Of a stretch of DNA of 64,000 bases, positions 26,653-35,332 are shown piece after piece (within the stretch, counting starts at the first letter, position 1; each line of letters opens with the position of its first letter). The stretch is taken from the NCBI RefSeq assembly GCF_019801965.1, contig NZ_JAHVIA010000003.1:248001-312000 (forward strand). Direction: 5' to 3'. The stretch comes from Salipiger bermudensis (lineage in GTDB: Bacteria > Pseudomonadota > Alphaproteobacteria > Rhodobacterales > Rhodobacteraceae). The position numbers were made by a program, and so were the translations under genes. Below the pieces are notes generated by a model. It was not told the origin of the DNA. It saw only the letters and a program-made list of their open reading frames with translations, and did not search any database.

Positions 26653-27045
26653 ATGAGCGCCTTTTCGGATGCCCTCTCCGTTTCCACCAGCGGCCTGCGC
26701 GCGCAGGCCAGCCGGCTGCGCGTGGTCTCGGAGAATATCGCCAATGTCGATACGCCGGGATACCGGCGCAAGACCCTGCCCTTCACCCTCGCCGATGGTG
26801 AAAATGGCGTGCGCCGGGTCGAAGCCGGCGACACCAGGCTCGATCGCAGCGCGCTCGAGCGGATCTGGGATCCGCAGCACCCGCTCGCCGACGCCGCCGG
26901 GTTCTATGACGGCACCAATGTCGACCTCATCATCGAGCTGGCCGACGCACGGGAGGCCCAGCGCAGCTACGAGGCCAATCTCAAGATGTTCGAACAGACC
27001 CGGCAGATGTCCAGCAGCCTGATGGATCTGCTGCGCCGCGGCTAG
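26653..27045 (+). CDS. flgC: Flagellar basal-body rod protein FlgC
   Basis: This 130-aa rod protein has the N-terminal rod motif SGLRAQASRLRVVSENIANV then DTPGYRRKT, and the C-terminal REAQRSYEANLKMFEQT. The start at 26653 (MSAFSDALSVS) follows GGAGA at a normal distance. A longer in-frame extension runs through flgB and is not real. It sits 16 bp after flgB. Confidence 0.95.
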   Translation: MSAFSDALSVSTSGLRAQASRLRVVSENIANVDTPGYRRKTLPFTLADGENGVRRVEAGDTRLDRSALERIWDPQHPLADAAGFYDGTNVDLIIELADAREAQRSYEANLKMFEQTRQMSSSLMDLLRRG

Positions 27046-27073
27046 ACCAGACACTGCGTGAAAGGAGACCAGA

Positions 27074-27364
27074 ATGGACGTCCGATCGCTCTTCGCCGCT
27101 CAGAAATACGCGGCACAGCGCACCGCCACCGAGCCGCAACCGGCACCTGACAGCGCCGCCGCGCGCCTGTCGACCGCGGCGCAGAATTTCTCTGCAACGC
27201 TGCGGACCGCAGAGACAATCTCTGCCGCCGCGATGACCGGAGATGCCGATCCGCACGCGCTCGTCGAAGCGCTGGCCCAGTCCGAGCTCGCGGTGGAAAC
27301 CGTGGTGGCGCTGCGCAACAAGGTCGTCGAGGCCTACCAGGAAATCCTCCGGATGCCGGTCTGA
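27074..27364 (+). CDS. fliE: Flagellar hook-basal body complex protein FliE
   Basis: This 96-aa protein has the FliE pattern: a variable N-terminus, then NFSATLRTAETISAAAM, and the conserved C-terminus QSELAVETVVALRNKVVEAYQEILRMPV. FliE joins the MS ring (FliF) to the rod and is the first axial protein exported. FliF itself is not in the window. AAGGAG precedes the ATG. fliQ follows after 3 bp. Confidence 0.93.
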   Translation: MDVRSLFAAQKYAAQRTATEPQPAPDSAAARLSTAAQNFSATLRTAETISAAAMTGDADPHALVEALAQSELAVETVVALRNKVVEAYQEILRMPV

Positions 27365-27367
27365 GCC

Positions 27368-27637
27368 ATGCTGAGCGAAACCGTCTTCTACGACACGCTG
27401 CGCCAGGGGCTCTGGATCGCGACCATCACCTCGGTCCCGATCCTGACCGCGGCGCTCTTGGCCGGCGTCGGCGTCGGCCTGTTCCAGGCGCTCACATCGG
27501 TGCAGGAAATGACCCTGACCTTCGTGCCCAAGCTGCTGGCCATCGTGGTGGTGTTCTGGATGTCCATGAGTTTCATGTCCGAAACCCTGGTCGGCTTCTT
27601 CCAGGGCCGGATCATCCCGGTCATCACGGGAGGCTGA
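27368..27637 (+). CDS. fliQ: Flagellar export gate protein FliQ
   Basis: This 89-aa inner-membrane protein has two transmembrane helices: residues 18-40 around ITSVPILTAALLAGVGVGLFQ and residues 52-75 around PKLLAIVVVFWMSMSFM. The conserved LTSVQEMTLTFVPKL lies between them. FliP, FliQ and FliR form the export gate. fliR is in this window but fliP is not. fliQ is one base from flgF, so translation is coupled. Confidence 0.93.
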   Translation: MLSETVFYDTLRQGLWIATITSVPILTAALLAGVGVGLFQALTSVQEMTLTFVPKLLAIVVVFWMSMSFMSETLVGFFQGRIIPVITGG

Positions 27638-27638
27638 G

Positions 27639-28352
27639 ATGGGGATCACGCATTATACCACCCTGTCCCGTCAGCGCGGCCTGATGCGCGAGATGCAGAT
27701 GGTGGCGAACAACATCGCCAATATGGCAACGACGGGTTACCGGCAGCAGGGGGTGATCTTTTCCGAGTATATCCGCGGGACAGACCGTGACGGCAGCGTC
27801 GCCATGTCGGCAGCCCATGTGCGCAACACCTCTCTCGCGCAGGGCACCCTGACCCGCACCGGCGGCCAGCTCGACCTCGCCATCGAGGGAGAGGGCTTCT
27901 TCCTGGTGCAGACCCCGGCGGGAGAGCGGCTGACCCGCGCCGGCGCCTTCGCCAGCAGCCCGGCGGGCGATCTCGTCACGCAGGATGGCTACCCGGTGCT
28001 CGATTCCGGCGGTGCCCCGGTCTTCGTCCCGCCCGACGCCACCGACCTCGCCATCGGGCAGGACGGGACGATGAGCAGCAATGGCGCTCCGATCGGGCAG
28101 ATCGGGGTCGTCCAACCGATCGACCCCGGCGCCATGGTGCGCGAAGGCGGCGTCTTGTTCCGCGCCGACGCCGGTTTCGACCCTGTCGAGGCGCCGCGCC
28201 TGCGCCAGGGCTTCGTCGAGAGCTCGAATGTCGACCCGGTGCTGCAGATCGCGCGGATGATCGAGGTCCAGCGTGCCTACGAAATGGGCCAGAACTTCCT
28301 GCAGCGCGAGGATGAGCGCGTCCGCGCCGCGATCAAGGCGTTGAGCACATGA
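27639..28352 (+). CDS. flgF: Flagellar basal-body rod protein FlgF
   Basis: This 237-aa rod protein has the N-terminal MVANNIANMATTGYRQQG and the C-terminal VQRAYEMGQNFLQREDERV. The central domain contains LDLAIEGEGFFLVQTPAGE and LTRAGAFASS, typical of FlgF/FlgG. FlgF is a minor proximal rod protein. Its start is one base after the fliQ stop. The shorter length compared with FlgG separates the two. Confidence 0.94.
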   Translation: MGITHYTTLSRQRGLMREMQMVANNIANMATTGYRQQGVIFSEYIRGTDRDGSVAMSAAHVRNTSLAQGTLTRTGGQLDLAIEGEGFFLVQTPAGERLTRAGAFASSPAGDLVTQDGYPVLDSGGAPVFVPPDATDLAIGQDGTMSSNGAPIGQIGVVQPIDPGAMVREGGVLFRADAGFDPVEAPRLRQGFVESSNVDPVLQIARMIEVQRAYEMGQNFLQREDERVRAAIKALST

Positions 28353-28362
28353 GGAGATCGAT

Positions 28363-29148
28363 ATGCGTGCCCTGAAAATCGCCGCCACCGGCATGAGTGC
28401 CCAGCAGATGCGGGTCGAGGTGATCTCGAACAACCTCTCCAACATGAGCACCACAGGATACAACGCGCGCCGGGCCGAGTTTGCGGATCTGCACTACCAG
28501 CAGGTCGCCCGGGCCGGGACGGTCAATGCCACGGATGGCACAATGCTGCCCACCGGCGTCCAGCTCGGCCTCGGGGCCCGCCCTGCGGCGGTAACCATGA
28601 AGCTCGCCCAGGGAGCGCTGTCGCAGACCGGGGGTGACCTCGATCTCGCCATCGAAGGGCGCGGATATTTCGAGGTGACCTTGCCGACGGGCGTCGCGGG
28701 CTACACCCGGGACGGCGCGCTGAAACGAGACGGCGAGGGCCTGATCGTGACCTCCGATGGCCTGCCCGTGGCGCCAGAGATCGTCATACCCGACGACGCG
28801 ACGAGCCTGTCGATCAATCCGCAGGGCGAGATTTTCGCCTATTTCAACGACGCGGTCGAAGCGCAGCTTCTCGGGCAGCTGACGCTGGTCGGATTCACCA
28901 ATCCGAAGGGGCTCGAGGCGATCGGAGGCAATCTCTTCACCGAGACCGAAGCCTCGGGCCCGCCGATCCAGACAACCGCCGGGCAGGAAGGGCTCGGATT
29001 CTTCCGGCATGGCTATCTCGAGGACAGCTCCGTCGATCCGGTCTACGAGATCACCGAGCTGATCGAGGCCCAGCGCGGCTACGAGCTCAATTCCAAGGTC
29101 ATCTCCGCCGCTGACCAGATGCTTGGCGCGACGGTCCAGGTGCGCTGA
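28363..29148 (+). CDS. flgG: Flagellar distal rod protein FlgG
   Basis: This 261-aa protein has MRALKIAATGMSAQQMRVEV, SNNLSNMSTTGYNARRAEF, the FlgG-type LHYQQVARAGT and LDLAIEGRGYFEVTLP, and the C-terminus EAQRGYELNSKVISAADQML. It forms the distal rod that passes through the P and L rings. It overlaps flgA by one base (TGATG). Confidence 0.96.
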   Translation: MRALKIAATGMSAQQMRVEVISNNLSNMSTTGYNARRAEFADLHYQQVARAGTVNATDGTMLPTGVQLGLGARPAAVTMKLAQGALSQTGGDLDLAIEGRGYFEVTLPTGVAGYTRDGALKRDGEGLIVTSDGLPVAPEIVIPDDATSLSINPQGEIFAYFNDAVEAQLLGQLTLVGFTNPKGLEAIGGNLFTETEASGPPIQTTAGQEGLGFFRHGYLEDSSVDPVYEITELIEAQRGYELNSKVISAADQMLGATVQVR

Positions 29149-29564
29149 TGAGGCTGGCGCTGCTCCTCTGTCTCGCGGCCTCGAGCGCGACCGCCGAAAC
29201 CGTGATCGCGACGCGGACGATCCGCGCGCAGGAGATCGTGCCCCCGGATGCCGTCCGTCTCGACGCGGCAGAGATCCGCGGCGCCCATGGCGCGCTCGAG
29301 GACGTGGTCGGGCAGGAAGCGAGGGTGGCGCTCTATCCCGGCCGGCCGGTGATGCGCGGCGCCGTCGGCACACCCGCCCTGGTGGAGCGCAACCAGATCG
29401 TCGAGCTCAGCTTCGCCCGCAACGGGCTCTCCATCGTCACCGAGGGGCGCGCGCTCGACCGTGCCGGCGCCGGAGAGCGCGTGCGGGTGATGAACCTCTC
29501 CTCCCGAACCACCCTCTTCGGAACCGTGACCGATGATGGCGCCGTGCGCATCGCGGGAGACTGA
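29148..29564 (+). CDS. flgA: Flagellar P-ring assembly chaperone FlgA
   Basis: This 138-aa exported protein has a short signal peptide (MRLALLLCLAASSATA, cleaved before ETV). It has the SAF-type domain of FlgA: TIRAQEIVPPDAV, YPGRPVMRGAVG, and ERVRVMNLSSRTTLFGTV at the C-terminus. FlgA helps FlgI polymerise into the P ring in the periplasm. It is about half the length of enteric FlgA because it lacks the N-terminal domain, which is usual in this group. Confidence 0.92.
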   Translation: MRLALLLCLAASSATAETVIATRTIRAQEIVPPDAVRLDAAEIRGAHGALEDVVGQEARVALYPGRPVMRGAVGTPALVERNQIVELSFARNGLSIVTEGRALDRAGAGERVRVMNLSSRTTLFGTVTDDGAVRIAGD

Positions 29565-29567
29565 GTT

Positions 29568-30293
29568 ATGATCCTGCGCGGACTCGTCCTTCTTTGTCTT
29601 TGCCTGCCGGGCTGCGGGCGCCTGTATCACCTTGGCCAGGCCCCGAGCTTCACCCCGCAGAACCAGAGCCCCGAAAGAGTGGCGATGGCCTATTCCGGCG
29701 TGCCGACCGTCGCACTGCCGAAACGCCCGACCGATCAAGCCTCGCTCTGGAGCCGGGAAAGAAGCTCACTGCTCGGAGACCGGCGCGCCGTCAAACGCGG
29801 CGACATCCTGACAGTGGTGATCGAGATCGACGATCAGGCCAGCATCTCGAACAGCACCTCGCGCTCGCGCTCCGGCTCGGAAAGCCTCTCTATTCCGCAA
29901 TTACTGGGTCTGCCGCAGCGTATCGACGAAGATCTTCCCGAAGGCGCAAATCTCGCCGACGCGGTCGATCTCAACGGCCAGTCCTCCTCCGGGGGGGACG
30001 GACAGGTCCAGCGCAGCGAAGAGCTGGCCCTCCGTGTCGCAGCCACCATCACCGATGTCATGCCGAACGGCGTTCTGTCCATCGAGGGCGCACAGGAAGT
30101 GCGGGTGAATTTCGAACTGCGCGAATTGCTGGTCTCGGGCTTCGTCCGCCCGGAGGACATCAGCCGCCAGAACGAGATCACCTATGACAAGATCGCCTCC
30201 GCCAAGATCTCCTATGGCGGGCGCGGCCATATCAGCGACATGCAACAGCCGCGCTACGGTCAGCAGGTGCTCGATATGATCCTGCCGTTCTGA
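29568..30293 (+). CDS. flgH: Flagellar L-ring lipoprotein FlgH
   Basis: This 241-aa lipoprotein has a signal peptide with lipobox LPGC (MILRGLVLLCLCLPGCG). The FlgH core follows: SLWSRERSSLLGDRRAVKRGDILTV, then DQASISNSTS, MPNGVLSIEGAQEVRVNFE and VRPEDISRQNEI. It forms the outer-membrane L ring around the rod. It lies 3 bp after flgA and 8 bp before fliL. Confidence 0.95.
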   Translation: MILRGLVLLCLCLPGCGRLYHLGQAPSFTPQNQSPERVAMAYSGVPTVALPKRPTDQASLWSRERSSLLGDRRAVKRGDILTVVIEIDDQASISNSTSRSRSGSESLSIPQLLGLPQRIDEDLPEGANLADAVDLNGQSSSGGDGQVQRSEELALRVAATITDVMPNGVLSIEGAQEVRVNFELRELLVSGFVRPEDISRQNEITYDKIASAKISYGGRGHISDMQQPRYGQQVLDMILPF

Positions 30294-30301
30294 GGGCCGC
30301 A

Positions 30302-30826
30302 ATGAAGAAACTGCTTCCCATCCTCCTGGCCTTGATCGGCACCGGCGCCGGCATCGGCGCAGGGCTCTTCCTCGCTCCGGCACCGCCGACCGAAGAGCCG
30401 GCCCACGAGGCCGACGCCGCGCATGATGACGGTCATGGCACCGCAGAGCCCGGACACGAGACCGATGCGCATGACGATGCAGACGGTGAAGACACCGAAA
30501 ACGCTCACGAATATGTCAAGCTCAGCAATCAGTTCGTTGTTCCTGTCGTCGGCGATGGCCGCGTGGCCTCGCTGGTCGTGCTCTCGCTCAGCCTCGAGGT
30601 CACCGCCGGCAGTAGCGAGATGGTCTTTGCCCAGGAGCCGAAGCTGCGCGATGTCTTCCTTCGTGTGCTATTCGATCACGCCAATATCGGCGGGTTCGAG
30701 GGCAATTTCACCGAGCAGCATCGCATGGATCGCTTGCGCCGCGCACTCTGGGAGGCCGCCCGCAACGTGATGGGATCGGCTGTGTTCGATGTCCTGATCA
30801 CCGAGATCGCCCGGCAGGATTCCTGA
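30302..30826 (+). CDS. fliL: Flagellar basal-body-associated protein FliL
   Basis: This 174-aa inner-membrane protein has an N-terminal anchor (residues 4-25, PILLALIGTGAGIGAGLFL), a linker and a periplasmic FliL domain starting near YVKLSNQFVVPVV and ending in VMGSAVFDVLITEIARQ. FliL forms a stomatin-like ring around stators and increases torque. The linker at residues 35-70 is unusually rich in His, Asp and Glu and could bind metal. It is the last gene of the operon. fliF, which often follows fliL in relatives, is absent, and a convergent gene begins 4 bp away. Confidence 0.88.
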   Translation: MKKLLPILLALIGTGAGIGAGLFLAPAPPTEEPAHEADAAHDDGHGTAEPGHETDAHDDADGEDTENAHEYVKLSNQFVVPVVGDGRVASLVVLSLSLEVTAGSSEMVFAQEPKLRDVFLRVLFDHANIGGFEGNFTEQHRMDRLRRALWEAARNVMGSAVFDVLITEIARQDS

Positions 30827-30830
30827 TCGT

Positions 30831-31259
30831 TCACCAGAAGCGCCGGCCCGCCAGCGAAAGCCGCCACAGCGCCTCGAGCCGATGGTCTTCATCGTGCAAC
30901 GTCTTGCGGCGCGCGGTGGCAGCGTCTCGCCGCGCCAGCTGCAGCGCCGCATCATCGCGGGCGAGCGCAAGCCGTGCCCGGGAAAGGCTGTGAGCCTGAC
31001 GCGCGCGGGATTGCGCCAACGCCTGGTTAAGCTCCCCCCGACGCTGCGCCAACCACCCCTGCCAGACCGTATCGGCACCGATCAGCCGCCGTGTCGCCAA
31101 GCTCGACTCAGCAGCGAAAGCTGCCTCGCGCAACGCATCGATCCGTGCCAGCTCCGACACGAGGCTCTGTTCGGTGTCGCATTCCCGGCGGTGCCGTTCG
31201 AAGGCCCGATCGCGCAGCAGCGCGGTCACCTGCCGAAGCTCGTCGAGGGGCGCGCTCAC
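30831..31259 (-). CDS. FliJ-like coiled-coil flagellar protein
   Basis: This 142-aa protein is almost wholly predicted coiled coil, rich in Arg, Ala, Leu and Gln (LRDRAFERHRRE, QSRARQAHSLSRARLALARD). It resembles FliJ-type export stalk proteins in size, charge and position but has no strong signature. Its GTG start overlaps the flhB stop (GTGA), placing it last in the motA-flhA-fliR-flhB unit. FliJ contacts FlhA and FliI, and both are encoded in this cluster. The FliJ role is inferred from architecture and context only. Confidence 0.62.
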   Translation of the reverse strand: MSAPLDELRQVTALLRDRAFERHRRECDTEQSLVSELARIDALREAAFAAESSLATRRLIGADTVWQGWLAQRRGELNQALAQSRARQAHSLSRARLALARDDAALQLARRDAATARRKTLHDEDHRLEALWRLSLAGRRFW

Positions 31260-32347
31260 CGCTGGCCCCGGCGGCGGCGCATCGCCTCGCGCATGTCCTC
31301 GGCAAAGCGAATGGCCGCGGCCACCGGGCGGTAATGCTCGGGCGCGATCTGCGCGCCGATGCGGGTCGTGGCGTGCAGGGCCCGCGCGGTCGCCGGATCG
31401 GAATGCACCGGGACCCCCGCCTCCTCCGCGACCTCACGGATCCGCCGGGCGATCTCATCGACCCCCTTGGCCACGCAAACCGGCGCCTCGCCGGGCTTGC
31501 GGCTCCAGCTCAGGGCGACGGCATAATGCGTCGGATTGACGATCACCACATCGGCGCCGGGCACATCCGCCATCATCTGCGTCATCGCGATTTCCTGGGC
31601 GCGGGCGCGGCGGTGCTGCTTGAACATCGGATCGCCCTCGGCCTCCTTGAACTCGTCCCGCAGCTCCTTCTGCGACATCCGGTTGCGGCGGAGATGCTCG
31701 GCCCGCTGCCACAGGTAATCGATCGCCCCGAGGCACAGGGCCACCACCGCGGCGATGCCCAGCAGCTGGATCATCAGATCCGCCATCAGCGAGGCCGCCC
31801 CGGTGGCCTCGCCGCGCAGCACGCCCAAGATCAGATCGAAGCGGCTCGACAGGAACACGCCGAGAACCACCGAGTAGAGCACGAGCTTTGCGAAACTCTT
31901 TCCGAACTCGAACAGGCCGCGCCTGCCATACTTGTTGCGCGCATTCTCGATCGGCGACAGGCGGCTTGCCTTGAAGGCCAGCTTTGTGGGCGCGAAGACG
32001 AGCCCGCGCGTCGCAAAGAGGGTGCAGAGAACGGTCAGCGCCGGCACTGCCAGGCACGGCAGGATCGGTTTCAGAACCGCGCCGATGATACTCCCCGAGG
32101 GCGCGGTTGCCATGCCGCCGAAGAACAGCGGCGCGATGCGCTCGGGCCGTTCGATGAAGGGCAGCATGACATCGGCGAGCCGCAGGATCGAGGCCCCGCC
32201 CAACGTGAGCCCGGTCGCCAGCAGGCCGATATAGGCCGCGGCAGTCAGCAGGTCGGGGGAGCGGGGAATCTCGCCCTTGCGCCGCGCCTCTTCAAGCTTG
32301 CGCGGCGAGGCCTCGTGGGATTTCTCGGCGGAGCTGTCGTCTGCCAT
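31256..32347 (-). CDS. flhB: Flagellar export switch protein FlhB
   Basis: This 363-aa protein has the FlhB N-terminus (EKSHEASPRKLEEARRKGEI), four transmembrane helices, and a cytoplasmic domain with the autocleavage site NPTH at residues 271-274, followed by YAVAL and VCVAKGVDEIARRIREVA. Cleavage and interaction with FliK switch export from rod/hook to filament substrates. It sits 6 bp after fliR and overlaps the FliJ-like gene. Confidence 0.96.
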   Translation of the reverse strand: MADDSSAEKSHEASPRKLEEARRKGEIPRSPDLLTAAAYIGLLATGLTLGGASILRLADVMLPFIERPERIAPLFFGGMATAPSGSIIGAVLKPILPCLAVPALTVLCTLFATRGLVFAPTKLAFKASRLSPIENARNKYGRRGLFEFGKSFAKLVLYSVVLGVFLSSRFDLILGVLRGEATGAASLMADLMIQLLGIAAVVALCLGAIDYLWQRAEHLRRNRMSQKELRDEFKEAEGDPMFKQHRRARAQEIAMTQMMADVPGADVVIVNPTHYAVALSWSRKPGEAPVCVAKGVDEIARRIREVAEEAGVPVHSDPATARALHATTRIGAQIAPEHYRPVAAAIRFAEDMREAMRRRRGQR

Positions 32348-32353
32348 CTGCGC

Positions 32354-33121
32354 CTACGGAATCTGGCCGGCGAGGAAGCGATCGACCGCACCAAGCCAGA
32401 CCGAGAGGATCAAGGGCGCGGTAACCAGAAGCAGCGCGATGGAGCCGAAGGTGATCACCGGCGCCCCGACAAAGGCCACCATGAGCTGGGGCATCGCCTT
32501 GTTGATGAAGCCGAGCGTGAGGTTGTAGAGCGCCGAGAGGATCACGAAGGGCGCGGCAAGCGTGAAGGCGAGGGTGAAGGCCATGGCCACCTGCGCGCGC
32601 CCGGCCTGCGCCACCAGGCCCGGATCCGGCCAGATCAGCGGCGGGAAGAGATCGAAGGACAGGATGAGAAAGGCCGCGACCTTGACGTGAAACCCGGTGA
32701 CCATGAGCAGCGCCAGCGCGGCGACGCTCAGCACGTGGCCGATGGCCGGCATCGGATCGGCGCCGCTGTTGCCGAGCAGCTGCGCGAGCGAGGTCGCCTG
32801 CGCGGCGATGCTGCCCGCGGTCTGCAGCGCATGGATGAAGAGCCGAAGCCAGAGGCCGAGAATCAGCCCGATCACGCTCTCGGTCAGGAGCGCGCGCACG
32901 ACCACCGCGAGATCGAGTGCGGGCAGCGCCGCCCCGGTGTCGATCGCCGGCATCACGGTCAGGGTCAGCATCAGGCCAAGCGCCAGCCGCAGACGCATCG
33001 GCACGGTCTGCTCTCCGAGCCCAGGCAGCACCGCCATCATCGCGGCGATGCGCAGAAAGACGATCAGCCCGAGCCACCACCACTCCGTCAGCAGCGGCAT
33101 CAGCGCCGCAGCCGCGCTCAC
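32354..33121 (-). CDS. fliR: Flagellar export gate protein FliR
   Basis: This protein of about 255 aa has six or so hydrophobic helices and FliR landmarks: FLRIAAMMAVLPGLGEQTVPMRLRLAL, QTAGSIAAQATSLAQ and MPQLMVAFVGAPV. I start it at the GTG at 33121, which overlaps the flhA stop (GTGA), the same coupling seen at flhB/fliJ-like. An ATG 7 codons in (33100) is the alternative. FliR completes the FliPQR gate with FliQ (encoded here) and FliP (not found here). Confidence 0.92.
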   Translation of the reverse strand: MSAAAALMPLLTEWWWLGLIVFLRIAAMMAVLPGLGEQTVPMRLRLALGLMLTLTVMPAIDTGAALPALDLAVVVRALLTESVIGLILGLWLRLFIHALQTAGSIAAQATSLAQLLGNSGADPMPAIGHVLSVAALALLMVTGFHVKVAAFLILSFDLFPPLIWPDPGLVAQAGRAQVAMAFTLAFTLAAPFVILSALYNLTLGFINKAMPQLMVAFVGAPVITFGSIALLLVTAPLILSVWLGAVDRFLAGQIP

Positions 33122-35190
33122 GCCGGCACCACGCCGACCAGGGAGGGCCGCGCCTCGATGCCGATCTCCTCGAAGGACAGCACCGGGTTGGCGATGCCCT
33201 TGGCCGACAGGATGGTGCGCAGGAAGCGGCGCCGGCGAGCGCTTGTCACCAGGGCCGGGAAGATCCCGCGATTGCCGGCGTCGCCGACCTCTTCGGCGAC
33301 GCCGCTGGTCAGGCTCTCGAAAAGCTCGGGCGGCAGGGCAATGTCGAGCCCGCCGCCAGCGCCCTCGATCTGGTAGGTCGAGAAGGTATCCTCCCATTCC
33401 GGGGCCAGCTGGATCAGCGGGATCGTCCCGTCCTTGCGGCGCATGCCCGCCACGAGCTGGAAGCCGAGGCGCTGGCGGACATGTTCGCAGATCGCTTCCG
33501 CCCGCGCCTGCTGGCCGCGCATTTCCGAGATCGCCTCGAGGATCAGCGGCAGGTTGCGAATGCTGACCTGTTCCTCGAGCAGCAGCCGCAGAACCTGGTG
33601 CAGCGTGTCGATCTGAACCTTGTCGGGGATCAGCTCGTCGAGCAGCCGGCGATTGGCCTCGGCGCGCACCGGGTTGCTGAGGCTGACCATCTCGTCAAGC
33701 AGGCGGCGCAGCGCCTTGAGGGTGAGCAGGCGGCCGAAATTCCGCTTGATGACCTCGAGCAGATGCGTGGCGAGCACCTCCGTCGGGGTGACGATGGTGG
33801 CCCCGGTGAGCGCCGCGCGATCACGTTGCTCGGGCTTGATCCACCGCGCCGGGGCGCCGTAGACCGGCTCGGTCACATCGCGTCCGGCGGGCAGGCTGGC
33901 GTGGTCATCGGGCATCAGCGCCAGCACCAGATCCGGGTTGAGTTCGCCGCGCGCGACCTCGACCCCGTGGATCCGGATGACATAGATCCCGGTCTCGAGC
34001 GCGGCGGCGTCGGTGAGGCGGATCTCCGGCAGGATGATCCCGAAGCCCGACGCGATATGGCGCCTCATATTGTCGATCCGCACGTCGAGCCCGGTGCCGG
34101 GGTCGAGCACCATGTTGACCAGGTCCGGCGCGAATTCGACATGGATCTCGTCGACATCGAGGATATCCCCGATCGGTCGCTCGCGCGGCGGTTCGGCGGG
34201 CTCGGCCTCGGCGCTCGGCACGGGCTCGGACTGGCGCCGTGCCATGTGGACGGCCAGCGCCCCCAGGACGCCGGAGCCAAGGATGAAGGGCAGGAAGGGC
34301 AGACCCGGCACCAGCGCGAACAGCGCCATCAGAACAGCGACCGTGCCCAGCGCCGCCGGGTGCCGCGCCAGCTGCGCCGCCACCGCGACGTCGGTCGCGC
34401 CGATGGCGCCGCCTCGAGCCAGCAGCAGGCCCGAGGCGATGGAAATGATCACCGCCGGGATCTGCGACACCAGCCCGTCTCCCACCGTCAGAATGGCATA
34501 GGTCTCGAAGGCACGGCCCAGCGGCATGCCATGGCCGAAGATCCCCATCACCATGCCCATCACGAGGTTGAGCAGCGTGATCAGCAGGCCGGCGACCGCG
34601 TCCCCCTTGACGAATTTCGAGGCCCCGTCGAGCGAGCCGAAGAAAGTTGTTTCCTGCTGTTCCTGCTCGCGCCGCGCCTTGGCCTCGGCATGGTCGATGG
34701 CCCCGGCGGACACGTCGCTGTCGATCGCGAGCTGCTTGCCCGGCATACCGTCGAGCGCGAAGCGCGCCCCGACCTCGGCCATGCGCGCCGCGCCTTTGGT
34801 GATGACCGCGAAATTCACGATCATCAGAACGCCGAACACCACCAGCCCCAGGAAAACACTGCCCCCCATGACGAAATTGGCGAAGCCCTCGATCACGTCG
34901 CCAGCGGCCGAGGTTCCGGTGTGGCCCTCGCCGATGATCAGCTTGGTTGAGCTGACATTGAGCGACAGGCGCAGCATCAGCGAGGCGAGCAGGATGGTCG
35001 GGAAGGCGGAGAAATCGAGCGGGCGCTCGATGAACAGGGTGACCCTGAAGATCAGGATGGCCAGCCCGAAGGAGGCGGCAAGCCCGACATCGAGGATCCA
35101 GGCCGGCACGGGCAGGATCATCATCACGATGACGGCCATCAGCGCCACCGCCAGCAGCACCGTCGGTTTGAAGACCAGCCCCCCCAGCAT
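33118..35190 (-). CDS. flhA: Flagellar export gate protein FlhA
   Basis: This 690-aa protein matches FlhA in length and order. Eight transmembrane helices start at TVLLAVALMAVIVMMILPVP. The FHIPEP region contains LMLRLSLNVSSTKLI, NFAVITKGAARMAEVGARF and FALDGMPGKQLAIDSD. A soluble C-terminal domain follows. FlhA forms the nonameric export platform and uses proton motive force. I chose the ATG at 35190 because family similarity begins at once. The frame is open for 125 more codons but those are Arg/Pro-rich. The start overlaps the stop of a 46-aa ORF (TGATG). Confidence 0.95.
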   Translation of the reverse strand: MLGGLVFKPTVLLAVALMAVIVMMILPVPAWILDVGLAASFGLAILIFRVTLFIERPLDFSAFPTILLASLMLRLSLNVSSTKLIIGEGHTGTSAAGDVIEGFANFVMGGSVFLGLVVFGVLMIVNFAVITKGAARMAEVGARFALDGMPGKQLAIDSDVSAGAIDHAEAKARREQEQQETTFFGSLDGASKFVKGDAVAGLLITLLNLVMGMVMGIFGHGMPLGRAFETYAILTVGDGLVSQIPAVIISIASGLLLARGGAIGATDVAVAAQLARHPAALGTVAVLMALFALVPGLPFLPFILGSGVLGALAVHMARRQSEPVPSAEAEPAEPPRERPIGDILDVDEIHVEFAPDLVNMVLDPGTGLDVRIDNMRRHIASGFGIILPEIRLTDAAALETGIYVIRIHGVEVARGELNPDLVLALMPDDHASLPAGRDVTEPVYGAPARWIKPEQRDRAALTGATIVTPTEVLATHLLEVIKRNFGRLLTLKALRRLLDEMVSLSNPVRAEANRRLLDELIPDKVQIDTLHQVLRLLLEEQVSIRNLPLILEAISEMRGQQARAEAICEHVRQRLGFQLVAGMRRKDGTIPLIQLAPEWEDTFSTYQIEGAGGGLDIALPPELFESLTSGVAEEVGDAGNRGIFPALVTSARRRRFLRTILSAKGIANPVLSFEEIGIEARPSLVGVVPA

Positions 35191-35330
35191 CAGGCGCTTG
35201 CCCCTGCCTCGGGAGCGGAGCCTCTGCCGCCGTTTCGCCGGCGGCGACCCCGGTCGTGGGGAGCCCTTGCGAGCGCGGCCCCGGCGCGCCGGTCTGCGGT
35301 CTGCCAGCGGGAGGCGAGGGGCCGGCCCAT
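35190..35330 (-). CDS. Possible 46-aa basic small protein between the 745-aa gene and flhA
   Basis: An ATG 2 bp after the stop of the 745-aa gene opens a 46-codon frame that ends in TGA overlapping the flhA ATG (TGATG). The product is very basic (11 Arg), with Gly/Ala-rich ends and the run DRGRRRRNGGRG. It has no membrane helix. It is not recognised. The tight spacing on both sides suggests it is translated and couples flhA to the upstream genes. Against it, high-GC DNA makes such frames by chance, and it could be only a leader peptide. Confidence 0.35.
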   Translation of the reverse strand: MGRPLASRWQTADRRAGAALARAPHDRGRRRRNGGRGSAPEAGASA

Positions 35331-35332
35331 GC

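Noticed and set aside
31091-33376. A 761-codon plus-strand frame opposite flhB and fliR
   Set aside because: It is antisense to two membrane proteins with clear FlhB and FliR features. The product is Arg/His/Asp-rich and unlike any known protein.
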